This document shows positions 13,187 through 24,000 of a stretch of 64,000 nucleotides of DNA, piece by piece. The position numbers and the translations under genes are program-made. Numbering within the stretch: the stretch's first letter is position 1; each line of letters starts with the position of its first letter. The notes beneath the pieces were generated by a model. The model searched no databases. It had not been told where the DNA came from and saw only the letters and a program-made list of their open reading frames with translations. The stretch comes from Brachionus manjavacas (taxonomy: Eukaryota; Rotifera; Eurotatoria; Ploima; Brachionidae): NCBI GenBank assembly GCA_019054805.1, contig JAHQIY010000006.1, positions 2,542,001 through 2,606,000 on the forward strand, in the 5' to 3' direction.

Positions 13187-13423
13187 CAGTCAATTGGGGT
13201 AAATGTGATAATTCTTTACTTTGGGCCTAAATAAAATCAGAAGGGAAAGAGCTTATCAGGAGATTCTTTTTTTATAAATGAATTAACTATTTATTTCTTT
13301 GATTTAAAAAAAAATTTATTAAAAAAAAAATAAACGGTTCAAATTTTATAATGAAAAGAATACAAAACGGTTGATTTAATTAAGAATACAAAACGGTTAT
13401 TTTATCATATTTACCCCATTGTA
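13187..13423. mobile_element. Short non-autonomous element abutting the Tigger-like transposon
   Basis: The left end starts CAGTCAATTGGGGTAAATGTG at 13187, preceded by TA. The right end is the inverted version, ATATTTACCCCATTGTA, ending at 13423. Both ends resemble the termini of the neighbouring transposase-bearing element, so this is most simply a deletion derivative (MITE) of the same family inserted at or beside its end. Two copies of AAGAATACAAAACGGTT (13356-13372 and 13382-13398) form a 26-bp tandem duplication inside it. It has no coding capacity. Confidence 0.5.
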
Positions 13424-15104
13424 TGGGGTAAATATGATAAAATAGTTTAAAATGCAAAAAAGAAAAAAATAAGAAAAAAACAAGCAAACATACTATAAGA
13501 AAATCAAAAAGAAATTTATTTACATTTGTCAGAACAATAAAATTCTAAACTTGGTTCGAAGTCTGATGGTAGACATTTAAAGCAAGACCAGTTAGAACAC
13601 GTTTCGCATGAGATCCATTTGGCTTTTCGCATGAGATCCATCTAGTAGACGTATAATGTTGGTTCAACATATTCTTCCATTCTCTTTTAACATTGGCAAA
13701 AACTCCGACATCCAGAGGCTGTAAAATATGGGTTGAATTCGGAGGTAAGCAAATCAATTTAACGTTATTTTGGATAGCAAGCTTTATAAGCTCAATTGAA
13801 ATATGAGATGAATGTCCATCGAAAAAAAGAACTTTTTGTCCTGATAGTTTTGAGGTGTGAATAAGAAATACGCTTCTAAACCATTGAAGGAACTGTTTGG
13901 ATTCCATCCAACCTGATGGTGAAAAGGTAAAAACAGTATCAGTTGGTCCACCTAAACACCATTTGTCGTATAAATTAATGGACTTGTGAATGTTCAAATG
14001 GAGGTAAATGTTCTCCATCAGCATTGCAGCAACAAGCAACTGTGTAATTTGCTTTTTCATTGTTTCCAATTAATAGAACAGGATTCTTGTCTGTTTTACG
14101 GCAAATAACTTTTTTTCTACCAGGATCGCACGAGAAACCACTTTCGTATACTATCCAAAGGTTTTTTGGGCTAACCTCATTTAATTTGTGGCTGCTTAAC
14201 ATTTCGAAAAATCGCTCAATAGTTTCGGACGTACAGGAGCTTGCTCTTGCCGACGACATGTTTTTAGCATACCGGGTTCCAATTTTGTGTTTCCACCTGT
14301 TTAGAAAATGGTAAAACCAGTCTTTACCTGAAGTATTTTTTTTAAAACGATTAGGGATCTTATTTGTAATCAGGTAGTTGCTTACCAAATCTCTGATAAA
14401 AGGAAAATGAATTCCGTGAACCCAATCACACAAATAACATATGATGTCCGCTAATAAATTTTCAAATTCACCAGAGATCCAAGGACTAGAGCCTTTTCCG
14501 AAACCAGGCTTTAAGTATTTTTTATGCAATCTATTATGTAAAGTAGCATAAGGTATGTTGTACCTTACTGAAGCTTGATGTATATTAATTTTTTTTTCAT
14601 TAATTTGATTAAGGGCCTTTTTGAGGGTGTCCTCAGAGAATTTTGGAGGACTACAATTTGGTAATTTAAAGTTTTTTCGAGTCATTTTCAAAATTTATTT
14701 AGTTTTTCAAAATTTTGGTTTTTATCGCAATTTATATTCAATTATCGGTTCAACCCGAAAGTATAAGAAACATGTTTTTATTGAATTTCTCAAAAACCGT
14801 TATTTTTTTCTGAAATCTAAGTTCAGATTTGAACTCGTCATCAAAAATTACATATATTAGGGTCTTATGTTTAAAATAAACGATAATGGACAAAAAGTTT
14901 TATTTTCACAATCTCGGTTCTTTTGATATGGGATTGTTAATTGGCGGAAGATTAAAAAATAAATAAAAATTTTTTATAGAATATTTTTTTCAAATTTTGT
15001 AAAGGGATAGTTTTTTTATATATTTTTTTTTATTTCATTCAAAAATTATTATCCAATCAGAATTTATAGCGGTTGAAAAAAAGAATTATCATTATTACCC
15101 CATT
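13424..15104 (-). mobile_element. Tigger/pogo-like DNA transposon, about 1.7 kb, decayed
   Basis: A terminus TGGGGTAAATATGATAA begins at 13424 and its inverted counterpart, TTATCATTATTACCCCATT, ends at 15104. Between them lies one minus-strand transposase gene (13545-14685). The size and arrangement suit a Tigger-type element. Its left terminus forms a near-perfect palindrome with the right terminus of the short element before it. The right boundary is less sure because the sequence ATTATCGGTTCAACCCGAAA, just past it, also occurs internally at 14741-14760. Confidence 0.55.
13545..14685 (-). pseudogene. Tigger/pogo-like DDE transposase, frameshifted and with an altered catalytic aspartate
   Basis: From the ATG at 14685 the frame shows an HTH_psq-type DNA-binding start (FSEDTLKKALNQINEKK, ASVRYNIPYATLHNRL), a CENP-B-like middle region, and the first DDE motif in the form WIVYESGFSCDPGRKKV. 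That motif normally reads DE(T/S)GF, so the catalytic Asp is Tyr here. The frame breaks at about 13985-14000, shortly after CCNADGEHLPPF. The next frame carries on with LYDKWCLGGPT, SGWMESKQF, the second acidic site LFFDGHSSHIS, and LPPNSTHILQPLDVGVF. Near the C-terminus a 17-bp stretch is repeated with 23-bp spacing (13602 and 13625), which also disturbs the frame. The catalytic substitution and the frame break make it inactive as it stands. Confidence 0.8.
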
Positions 15105-15149
15105 ATCGGTTCAACCCGAAACGACGGTATGGTATTTAATTCAAAAATT

Positions 15150-16107
15150 TATTGAAGTGCTGATGAGAGACGGTGTGATCTTTGGCAAGATGACCTTCAA
15201 TTGTATAGAACATCAATTAAACAAATGAACTCCATGAAATATCTAGGCATCATACTCTCTGACGATGATAAAAACTCAGAACACATAAATAAAAGAAAAA
15301 AGGCAGTTTATGCATCTTTGGCCAAATTAAAGGTCCTTGGTATTGTTAGCAATATTGCACATCCAAACATGAAAGGGCAATTATATAAGACGTACTTACG
15401 ACCAATCTTATTTTATGGACTAGAGAACCACAATCTAGGTTCAACAGAAAAACTAAAAATTAAGCCAATAGAGTGTAACGTCATTAAAAGCATACTTGGG
15501 ATACCAAAAAGATGCAGGACAATTGAGTTACTTCTGGCGCTAAACTTAGAGCCAACCATTATTCGACTAAACACTTTAAAATGTAATTTCTATCAGAGAC
15601 TCATCTGAAATACCTACACCAGGGAAATATTAGGAATCTTCGAAACAATTAAAGTCAATCAAAGTTTTATTACTGAAATAGAAGAATTAAAAAACTTAGT
15701 AGGAGATGAAAGCTCTTTGGAACGGAGTGAAGTTTGTAGTGTCTACAAATACATAGTAAAGACTGACCTGAGGACTTCAAAAGAGGATCATATAGTCCTG
15801 AAAATTAGAGAGTCATTTAGCCACATGAATAGAGAGGAGATACCAAAAATGCTTTTTGAGCTCACCAGATTTGATCGACAGAACTAAAACTAAAACTGTA
15901 GAAAAAAAATTCAAAATTATATTCTTATATTTAATGTTTGTCCTCTTCTTTTTATCTTTAGAATTTAAAAAGAATATTCAGTTTTTTTGTACAAACTATT
16001 TATATGCTTTTTATTACTAATTTTTAACGACACGCTTTATTTTACAGCGTATCGATAGTGGCCCAACTGGTGGCCTCTGCTCAGTAAATAAATAAATAAA
16101 TAAATAT
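15150..16107 (+). mobile_element. 3' end of a non-LTR retrotransposon (LINE) with (TAAA)n tail
   Basis: A reading frame from about 15159 to the TAA at 15885-15887 matches the C-terminal region of LINE reverse transcriptases (MNSMKYLGIILSDD, then LYKTYLRPILFYGLE and LGIPKRCRTIELLLAL). One TGA at 15606-15608 interrupts it, and 92 further codons then stay open in the same frame. About 200 bp of 3' UTR follow, ending CTCAGTAAATAAATAAATAAA, a short TAAA tandem tail at about 16085-16105 typical of several LINE clades. The 5' part is missing, as expected of a truncated insertion. I do not assign a clade. Confidence 0.75.
15159..15887 (+). pseudogene. LINE reverse transcriptase C-terminal fragment with one internal stop
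   Basis: The fragment covers the post-catalytic connection region of a LINE ORF2 (SADERRCDLWQDDLQLYRTS..., KYLGIILSDD...). It lacks the YxDD catalytic box, which would lie upstream and is absent. The only in-frame lesion I see is the TGA at 15606. Codons after it (NTYTREILGIFETIKV to LTRFDRQN) remain open, so the copy is fairly young or lightly mutated. Confidence 0.7.
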
Positions 16108-16983
16108 TTGCAAACATTTTATTTTTAAATTTTAAATGATCTATAATTTTAATCATTAATTTAACTTCACAAATTTTCATATATCAATAAAAAAAATTAA
16201 TACGATTTTGCTAAAATAAAAATACTCTTTTTAAATATAATAAACTTTTTCAATGTAAAATAATTTTTTTTTTCATGGACAGACAATGAGATTTGACTAT
16301 CAAAAATATTTTGTGTCCCTTTTGTCCATTTTGTACCTTGTCTGAATTTTGATTTATTTGGACCAGTTCCTTATTGACATTTCTGTATTTTTTGTAATTT
16401 ATCGGTCAGCGGTGTAGCCCTGGTTTAAGAATTCGGGCATACTGTAGATTTGAGAACCTTAAGTAAAAATTAAGATAAAAAATGTAATTATTAATTCATG
16501 AACAATACAAAAATGTTAGAAATTTTTGATGAATTACAGAAAGTACAAAAAAGAATATGTCAAAATAAATTAAAATTCAGACCGAGTACAAAAAACACAA
16601 AAGGAAATTTCTTGATTGCTAAAGCTGATTGCCTTTGCATGAAAATTCAGGTGCTGTTTACCCTAACCCGTTTTTTTTCTCTGGGGATAATAAAATTGTC
16701 TATAAAATATTATTTTTTAATACATTATTTAAAAATGGGTTCCAAACTAGAAAAATATTAAATCATCCGCATCATAAAAAAAAATTCATCAACACCACAT
16801 ATACACATTTAAATAGACGGCACATCGAGTATATTAAAAATACACAAGAAAAAGGGTTGATTAAAACCAATACTTTAAAATTAAAAAAAAATTGATATCG
16901 TATCCGTTTAAACATAGCTCAAACAGTTCAGAACCAGCTTGCTCTATATGAGGACAGAACAAAGTCTAAAGACAATTCGGAAA

Positions 16984-17061
16984 ATCTCATTCTGTAAGAT
17001 ATAATTTTTTCAAAAAAAGAATGATACCGGTTTGGAACGAATTATCAGATATCATAAAAGC
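16984..17061 (+). pseudogene. LINE ORF2 C-terminal scrap
   Basis: 26 codons read SHSVRYNFFKKRMIPVWNEL and continue SDIIKA. This has the form of the conserved cysteine-poor tail of LINE reverse transcriptases (R-x-NFF-x-x-R-x-I-x-x-WN-x-L). Flanking frames are broken. It is too short to classify. Confidence 0.4.
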
Positions 17062-17211
17062 CACAATAATAGTAATAATATTTATGACTAGTTTTTTAAT
17101 CACTAATTCTAAATAAATCAGGAATTAATTCTCAAAAGAAATAAAAAGATGAGTAAATTCATGACAAAGGTTAGTTTTAAATTGGAAAATTATAATTGAT
17201 TAATTTAGAAT

Positions 17212-17300
17212 ACTCTCAAACCACCAGACATAAATCCTATTGAGAATGAGATAAAAAATTATTAGATCAAAAGATTCAAAAAGAGAAAATGATGTTATAA
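17212..17300 (+). pseudogene. Tc1/mariner-type transposase scrap (last DDE motif)
   Basis: The frame reads TLKPPDINPIENEIKNY, then a stop, then IKRFKKR. PPDINPIEN matches the conserved (S/P)PDLNPIEN box around the last acidic residue of Tc1-family transposases. The rest of the element is not recognisable, so this is an old fragment. Confidence 0.45.
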
Positions 17301-18037
17301 ATAAAATTTTTAATTACACCTGTTGATTAATCCTCAAAAATTAATATATGCAAGAAATTGTTTAAGAAAATTTTTAATGATATTAATAATATTTTCCTGA
17401 CCATATAAAACAATAAAAAAGATCGACTAGAGAGAAAATTTTCTTCAAAAAATTCTAAATATACAAAAATATTTAACATTTTTTAATTAAAAAATTTTTG
17501 TTAATTATTTCAGTGTGAATAAAAAATTTTAAAAGACAAATTTTTTAAAATTTTTGATTTCAAAAGATCATTCTATTTTTTAATTAAGTAATTCTTAATT
17601 AACTAAGATAATTTTTGCGAGAGCCTTGTCGCTTTAAAAATCATAAGAATCAGGTGTATGCTATAAAGTATTTAAGCAATATTGTGTTTATTTCAAAAGC
17701 ATCTTAAATTTGCAAATAAAGGAATATAAATTGATGCGGCTTATTTTTACTTAATTTATAAAGTTTCTTTTAAAATAAAATATGGCTTTAAAATTCAAAA
17801 ATCTTGTTTTTGGTTTCAATTATGATTCAAATTTTTTTTTGTTGAAATATACAAAACGAGACTCTTTTTAATAATCATTGAAGAAATTATTTCAAATAAA
17901 AATAAAATTCTAACTATTTATTTTTTAAAGCTTTCAAAAAACTTCACTAATTTTTTTCATTACCTTTGTATTTTTTTTAATTCTTTCTAAGGAAAATGAT
18001 TCATTTTTAACCAAATTAAAAGAAAATTTTGAGAGAA

Positions 18038-18043
18038 TTTATT
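18038..18043 (-). other. AATAAA polyadenylation signal of DNAI7
   Basis: AATAAA on the minus strand 47 nt past the DNAI7 stop codon at 18090. Assigned by consensus and spacing. Confidence 0.55.
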
Positions 18044-18089
18044 AAATTAAATTGTTTTCATCGAATAAAAATTATAAAATTACGGCATT

Positions 18090-21000
18090 TTAAGAAAATG
18101 TCAGAACCTTCAAAGACTCTAGAAAATTCAAACAAGTCTCGAAATACAATGGATCAATTTCGTTCACTCTACTATAAACTAATTCCTTATCATTCCTACA
18201 AATATCTTCCAGACACAGATGATACATATTTGAGTGCTCCTTTCGAAATAGATAAGATTAGAAAAATAACTTTAAAATGATTAAAAATTACTTCGGTGCC
18301 TTGAGCTTTAGTTTGATCTAAATCGTCAGAATTTTCAGTTGATTCACTTACATAAAAAACATCTGTTGTTGAAATTAAACATTTGTAAAGATCCTTAAAA
18401 ACGTAAATCAAAAATAGATGAATTATTAAGTTTTTTATTTTTTTAAAAACCTGTTTAGGCTCTTTGTCTGTTGTATGCTCCTGGTATAGCATGATTATCG
18501 TATCTTCTGCATCTACATCACCATTCCATTTAGAGTAGGCCATTGAAATCAAACAAGAACATAAGGCCATATTTCGGTAACTTATCCATTCCAATTTCTT
18601 ATTCTTGTTTGTTATGGTAACAAATTTTTCCGAATCTGGCTCCGGAAATATGTTCAAGCCTAATGATTTAAGAAGAGCTTTGAATTCCCTTAATTTGAAC
18701 CATTTATTCGCTATAGGCTCGATTGCTTTCATCAAAGTTGGATTCGGATTTTGGTTCTCATAATCTAGCCGTGTTGGCTTTTCTGACTTAGTTTGTTTGG
18801 TCAATGATTGCTTCGGCTTTTTTTGCTCTTTGGTCGTGCCTTCTTCAGCAGGTGGCCTTATCGGTACATAAACCCTCAATTGATCATACTTTGCAACAAA
18901 AAATAAATTAAGATTTAAATAATTTAATTTTATTAATAATTTTTGTTTAATCTCTAACTAATGCTGCAATTTTTGAAGCGAAAGAATGTATTCAAGTGAA
19001 AAAATGCTTTAGATTAAGGATGTCTCTTCAATCAAATTATGTTGGATTTTTTTCCAACTAACTGATCAAAGAAGTGTAAAAATTTGGTCAAACTCTTGCT
19101 TTGTTTTTCACCTAAATCTTTTCAGGTTATCAATCGTGATCCCCAGAACTCGGATAAGAAAAATTCTAATCTAAGCTTGGCATCCGCAGCGGAGATTGCC
19201 TGAACAAATTGTATGCAAAAATTAATTAAGATATTTAGCAATCGATTTTGTGAGAGAATAAATTTTGCTCATTTTTTCCAACAAAATATATTATTTCAGC
19301 AGTAAAAAGATATCACATATATCGTGAGATTAGTCAAAGCACAACAAGAATTTATTTTAATACGGCTAACACAGACACTCTCTCTCAATCTAAAATATAA
19401 ATAGATAATAACAAAAATTCCTCAAAAAAAGATAAATTACTTTAAGTAAATAAATGTTGGTACTCAAATTCAGCTTTTATTAAGTCAATATTTTAGGAAT
19501 CAAAATTGTGTAATTTCTCCTAAAATCAACAGTCAAATAATTGTTTTCTGGATTTAAAGCAAATTTAAGCAATATTTTTTCTATCAATGAAGGAGAAGTA
19601 AAAAATAGTGATTCATTTCGCTCTTGAAATTTCTAAGTTAAGCAAATCATGTAATTATTTACAATTACTTTCTATATCAATAATCAATCTGATTTAAAAA
19701 AAATATAATGAATTATGCAATGAGGAAATATTTTTTAAATTTAAAGTTGTTAAAATTCATATCTCAAAATTTAAAATAATACAAAGAATATGGCATTTAG
19801 TCTTTATTTAACTGGGATCCTTATGATTTTCTCTATTGGGCTTAATTTTAAATGAGGAAAACTTAAATATTTCAGTTTATTTTTTTTGTAGCTAATTACG
19901 AACGTGTAAGAGTGCTTTTCAATTACTCAGCATGAATCAAAAACTTCACCAAAAACATAAAAGATAAACGATTTTTCTTACTTACACAAATCAAAAATAT
20001 AATTAAGAAATAAGCGTTTTTAAAAATTGTCTATACTAGCTTGATAGAGATAAATTTATGCTACACAATTATATTGAGATTTATTTGCTCAATGATGTAG
20101 ACTAGTTTAATTTTTTAACATTAAATAAATTTAAACACTTTTGAAAATTGATCACTGTATTGACCAATTTTTGAAAGTTGGAAATATTAAATTTAGTTTT
20201 TTTTTGTTAATTGGCTTCAATAAGCCTTCGAGAAAAATTTGTTAGATGATTGATATTAAAAAATGTATTCCGGTCAATTCATATTTTTTTAATCTTTTTT
20301 CTGTTTTTGTTTTTTAGACAAATTAAATAAAAATTTTAAACCTCTGTGGCATTTATGAAAAAAAATGATTTTTTTTAAATTTTTTACAAAAGTTTAAAGA
20401 GACAAACGTTGCAAATTTTCTTTTCGATATTTAATTTTTTTATTTTGACATATGTTTCGAATGTGTCGTAATTTAAAAAATTAAATTAAATAAAAAAGTG
20501 CTTAATCGAAAATCAAGAATTTTTTTTGATTCTTTTTTAGCTAGGAAAAAATTAATTTAAACAAAATAATTTAGAATAAGAACTAAAAGCAAAAATCTGT
20601 CTTAGTATTGCTCCATTCTTTAAAACAATATTTAAAATGATGCCAGCTAAACATATTCGTAAACAAAATTAAATAAGAATATATTTAACTTACAGTTTAA
20701 TCAAAAAGTATAGACATTGAACATTAATTTTAATTTTAATTAATGGTTTATTTATTGCCTGATAGATAAAACTCAAGCTTATTTTATTTAAAAAAAAACT
20801 TTTTTTTTTTTGTATACCGTAAAAAATTAGAAGCCAATTTGTTTTACTTGAATAAAAGATAATATGTTCTTTTTAAAAAAATTTAATTATTAGCAAGTGT
20901 CTAGGATTAATTTTAACATTTAGCGCCAAGACAAAAAAAAATAAGGGAAGAAAACAGCTCGTGCAGCTTCCGACATCTAGGGAATCAGCCAAAATATTTG

Positions 21001-24000
21001 TTTTCTAAAATATTCAATTCTAAGATTTTAATTATTTAATTAATCAAAGCTATCATGCATTTTATGTCTATAAATCATTTAAAATTACTTCAAAAATGAT
21101 TTAGCCTATAGCGATATTTATCTTATTTAATATGCTAGTGGGCGATTAGAAAATTAGTTAATAAGCATCAGGCTATTATACTAGAAGCCAAAATTTTATG
21201 ATTCAAAATTAAATCTAACTTTTAGAATATTATATTCCTGATTTGTGTTATAAATTACGAAAAAACAATTTTTTATTTTTCCTAGCTGTTTTAATATCAA
21301 AAAAAAGTTAAATAAATTTATTCTTAAAATGTATGATTAGAATATTGATTTTATTGAGATTTTAATCGTTAGGTGATTTTAATTTTAGAGGTAATTACAA
21401 ATCAACCAAATTAAGAAAAAAATTATTGTTTTCATATTTCACCATCTATTTCATATTTCATCTACGAAGAAATGTGTCAAAATTCAAAAGAATAATTAAA
21501 ATGAAGCCATGGACCCATGTTAAATTAAACTGAGTTTTTGATAGTGGGATTTAATAAAGCTTCTAAAAAAATTTTTAATTTTTTACATGAGTTATTTGAT
21601 TTATTCGAATTCTCAATCATACTTTTAAATGAATAAAAAAATTTATTACAAATTAAAGATTTAGCGTCTGGTTAAAAGTCGGTTTTCAAAATTCTAATTT
21701 ATTTTTTTTTAAATTTAAAAAGGATATTTAAACTTTAGAGTTTTAAAGAAATGAATTATCCAAAAAGTCTATTATATTTAAGTTTTTTTTTAAAACAACG
21801 TATCAGCAAAACAAAAATTTTGTTTGTAAAAACAATTCGAAGAATATCCTAATTTAAAAATTATAAATAAAATTAAATTTTTTCTATATTAAATTTAAAC
21901 ACAATTAAAATTTCATTTGAAAATTTTATAAGCTTTTCAGACATAAATTTTTAGAATTAAAAAATTTTTGTTTTCAAACAAAACTAACAGAATAAATTTT
22001 CTATCTTTTCAAATTAAATTAAGAAGCATATTACTGCATAAAATTAATTAAAACATTTGATAAAAGAATAGAGGAAGAAGAAAATTGTAGGATTCATCGA
22101 ATGTAATAAAATTGAGAGTGGCAGGCAATTGCTATCCGGACTGGTGAAATACCCAATTCTTTGTTGCTCGAAAGCGGAAGATAATTAATTTTAATTAAGA
22201 AAATTTCATCATTTTAGAAAATCTTTTTTAATTTAAATCAAATAGATGTTTTGACTGGGAAAAATGTCTTAAACGCTTACAGGATTGTTTAAGCCTAATT
22301 AGAAAAATATTTTTTTCTCATTTTGAAATAAACAAAAATTTAAACGCAAATGCAAAAAGAATTACCAAGCTGAAATTTAACAAAGAAAAAAACTGGCTGT
22401 GCAAACATCATTTACAAGAGCTTGGCATCAAAATCAGGTGCATTTTTGTGTTTCTTACAAGTGTTTTTATAGATTTTAAATATTGTAATTTCTAATCGAT
22501 TAGAATAACAAACAAAAATATAAAGAATTTCTTATCGAACTGATTTCAATCTGATGGATTAATTCAATCGCTTTTAGGTCTACTATTGCGTAATGTGCTT
22601 CTATATCAATCTCATTTAAATCTAGCCAAAGTTGGCTTAATAAATGAAAATCTAATCTCAAGTAGCTAACTATCTCAATTTTTTCTCTGACATGTCTACT
22701 TCCTTGATTATTAAATTATTTTCTATTTTCAGAGCCACTCGCTGCCATTTCACCCAATGCATATTTTATGCTAAACTCTAATTAAAACAGCCCCGAAGAT
22801 ATTTCGAATATTCAAATAGAAATTTGTTTTTTGTAATTAAATAAAATCTCCTTAGAATAATGTTTATTTTATAAATATTGGCAACAAAAAATTCTTACAA
22901 TTCAATAGTAGAAAAAGAATAGCATTTGTCAGAGTGTGTGTTGTCTTAGAATGGACGTACTGGAGCTTCCGAGGCCCGTGATAAATTTTCTGCGCACCAT
23001 GTCCAAAGAAATGCACCGGTACTCACTATGCTGGGACATTTACGGCGGCAGCGAGAACGTTACCCTGACTCTCACGTGGAAGCTAAACTGTGATGACTCT
23101 AGCGATTCCGGCGAAACAAGGTCGGAGACCAAGAGCCCAAAAAGCCCTCGCAAAGTCAAAAAACAAGCCAAGCAGCTTCAGCATTCTCGGTTGGACACCT
23201 TGAAGACATGCTCTCGTTTTCTTACAGATAAACGCAACGCCCAGTCAGATTACAAGCAGCAGCAATGCGACGATCTTAATCCTTATTACTACACAAAAGA
23301 CAAGCTTTTAGATGCGTCCATTTCGTCCATCTACTCAGGTGCTTCTAATACACCGATCAAAAATTCGCACAAAATTTGCGACAAAAGGCGCCCAAGGGGC
23401 AAAAGTCTGGAAATCAATGAAAAAAAGGAGCTTAGCTGCGAAAATAGATTAGATTCCGTTAAAAGAGATACAATTCCGTTGTCCAAATATAGCCTCGAGA
23501 CTGATCCCTGGATAAGACGGGACAGTTTCGATAAAAATGTAAATAGATCAGATATTGACAAAGAAGTCAAACTAATGAGCCTAATTGAGACCATTACTGG
23601 CGAGGACAATACGCTCGAGCCAAAGCCTCAGTCAGTATCTGTGACAAATAATGTCGGTCCGTGTTTTAAAATCAACTCAGGTAATCATACAAATACCGGT
23701 GCCAATTTTAGTAGTAGCAGTAAAACGACCAATGGTGCATCTAACACTTCGGCTGGTAATTCTAAAGTAACTTTTGATCCGAATCTAGAATACATTTAGT
23801 TTTTTATTTTAATTTTATTTTTTGTTTGAATTTTTTTTTTCAATAAATTAATTCGAGTGATGAGCTTTTTTTTTTTGAAAGTAAATTTAAATTTTTTTTC
23901 TAGGAATTTGTTATTAAATCAAATTACAAAGAAAACAAGTTTTAGATTAGCTTCAAAATTAAAATACCAATATGTTGGGTTAAGTTTAAAGAAAACATGT

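Larger units (their letters stand above)
16108..18037. other. Intergenic, 1.9 kb, with transposon scraps
   Basis: AT-rich sequence between the LINE tail and the 3' end of DNAI7. It includes two short degraded transposon fragments listed separately (16984-17061 and 17212-17300). Open frames at about 16498-16895 are low-complexity Lys/Asn-rich strings with no family similarity that I can see. Confidence 0.45.

Noticed and set aside
14741-14760. GGTTCAACCCGAA, resembling a tRNA T-arm
   Set aside because: The rest of a tRNA cloverleaf (acceptor, D and anticodon stems) cannot be found around either copy, and the sequence lies in or beside a transposon.
16498-16895. Two overlapping plus-strand frames of about 87 codons
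   Set aside because: Low-complexity Asn/Lys/Phe-rich strings in AT-rich DNA with degraded transposon scraps nearby. No family resemblance or splice structure.
18029-18280. 83-codon plus-strand frame at the 3' end of DNAI7
   Set aside because: It is antisense to the last two DNAI7 exons, whose frame matches the conserved CASC1 C-terminus.
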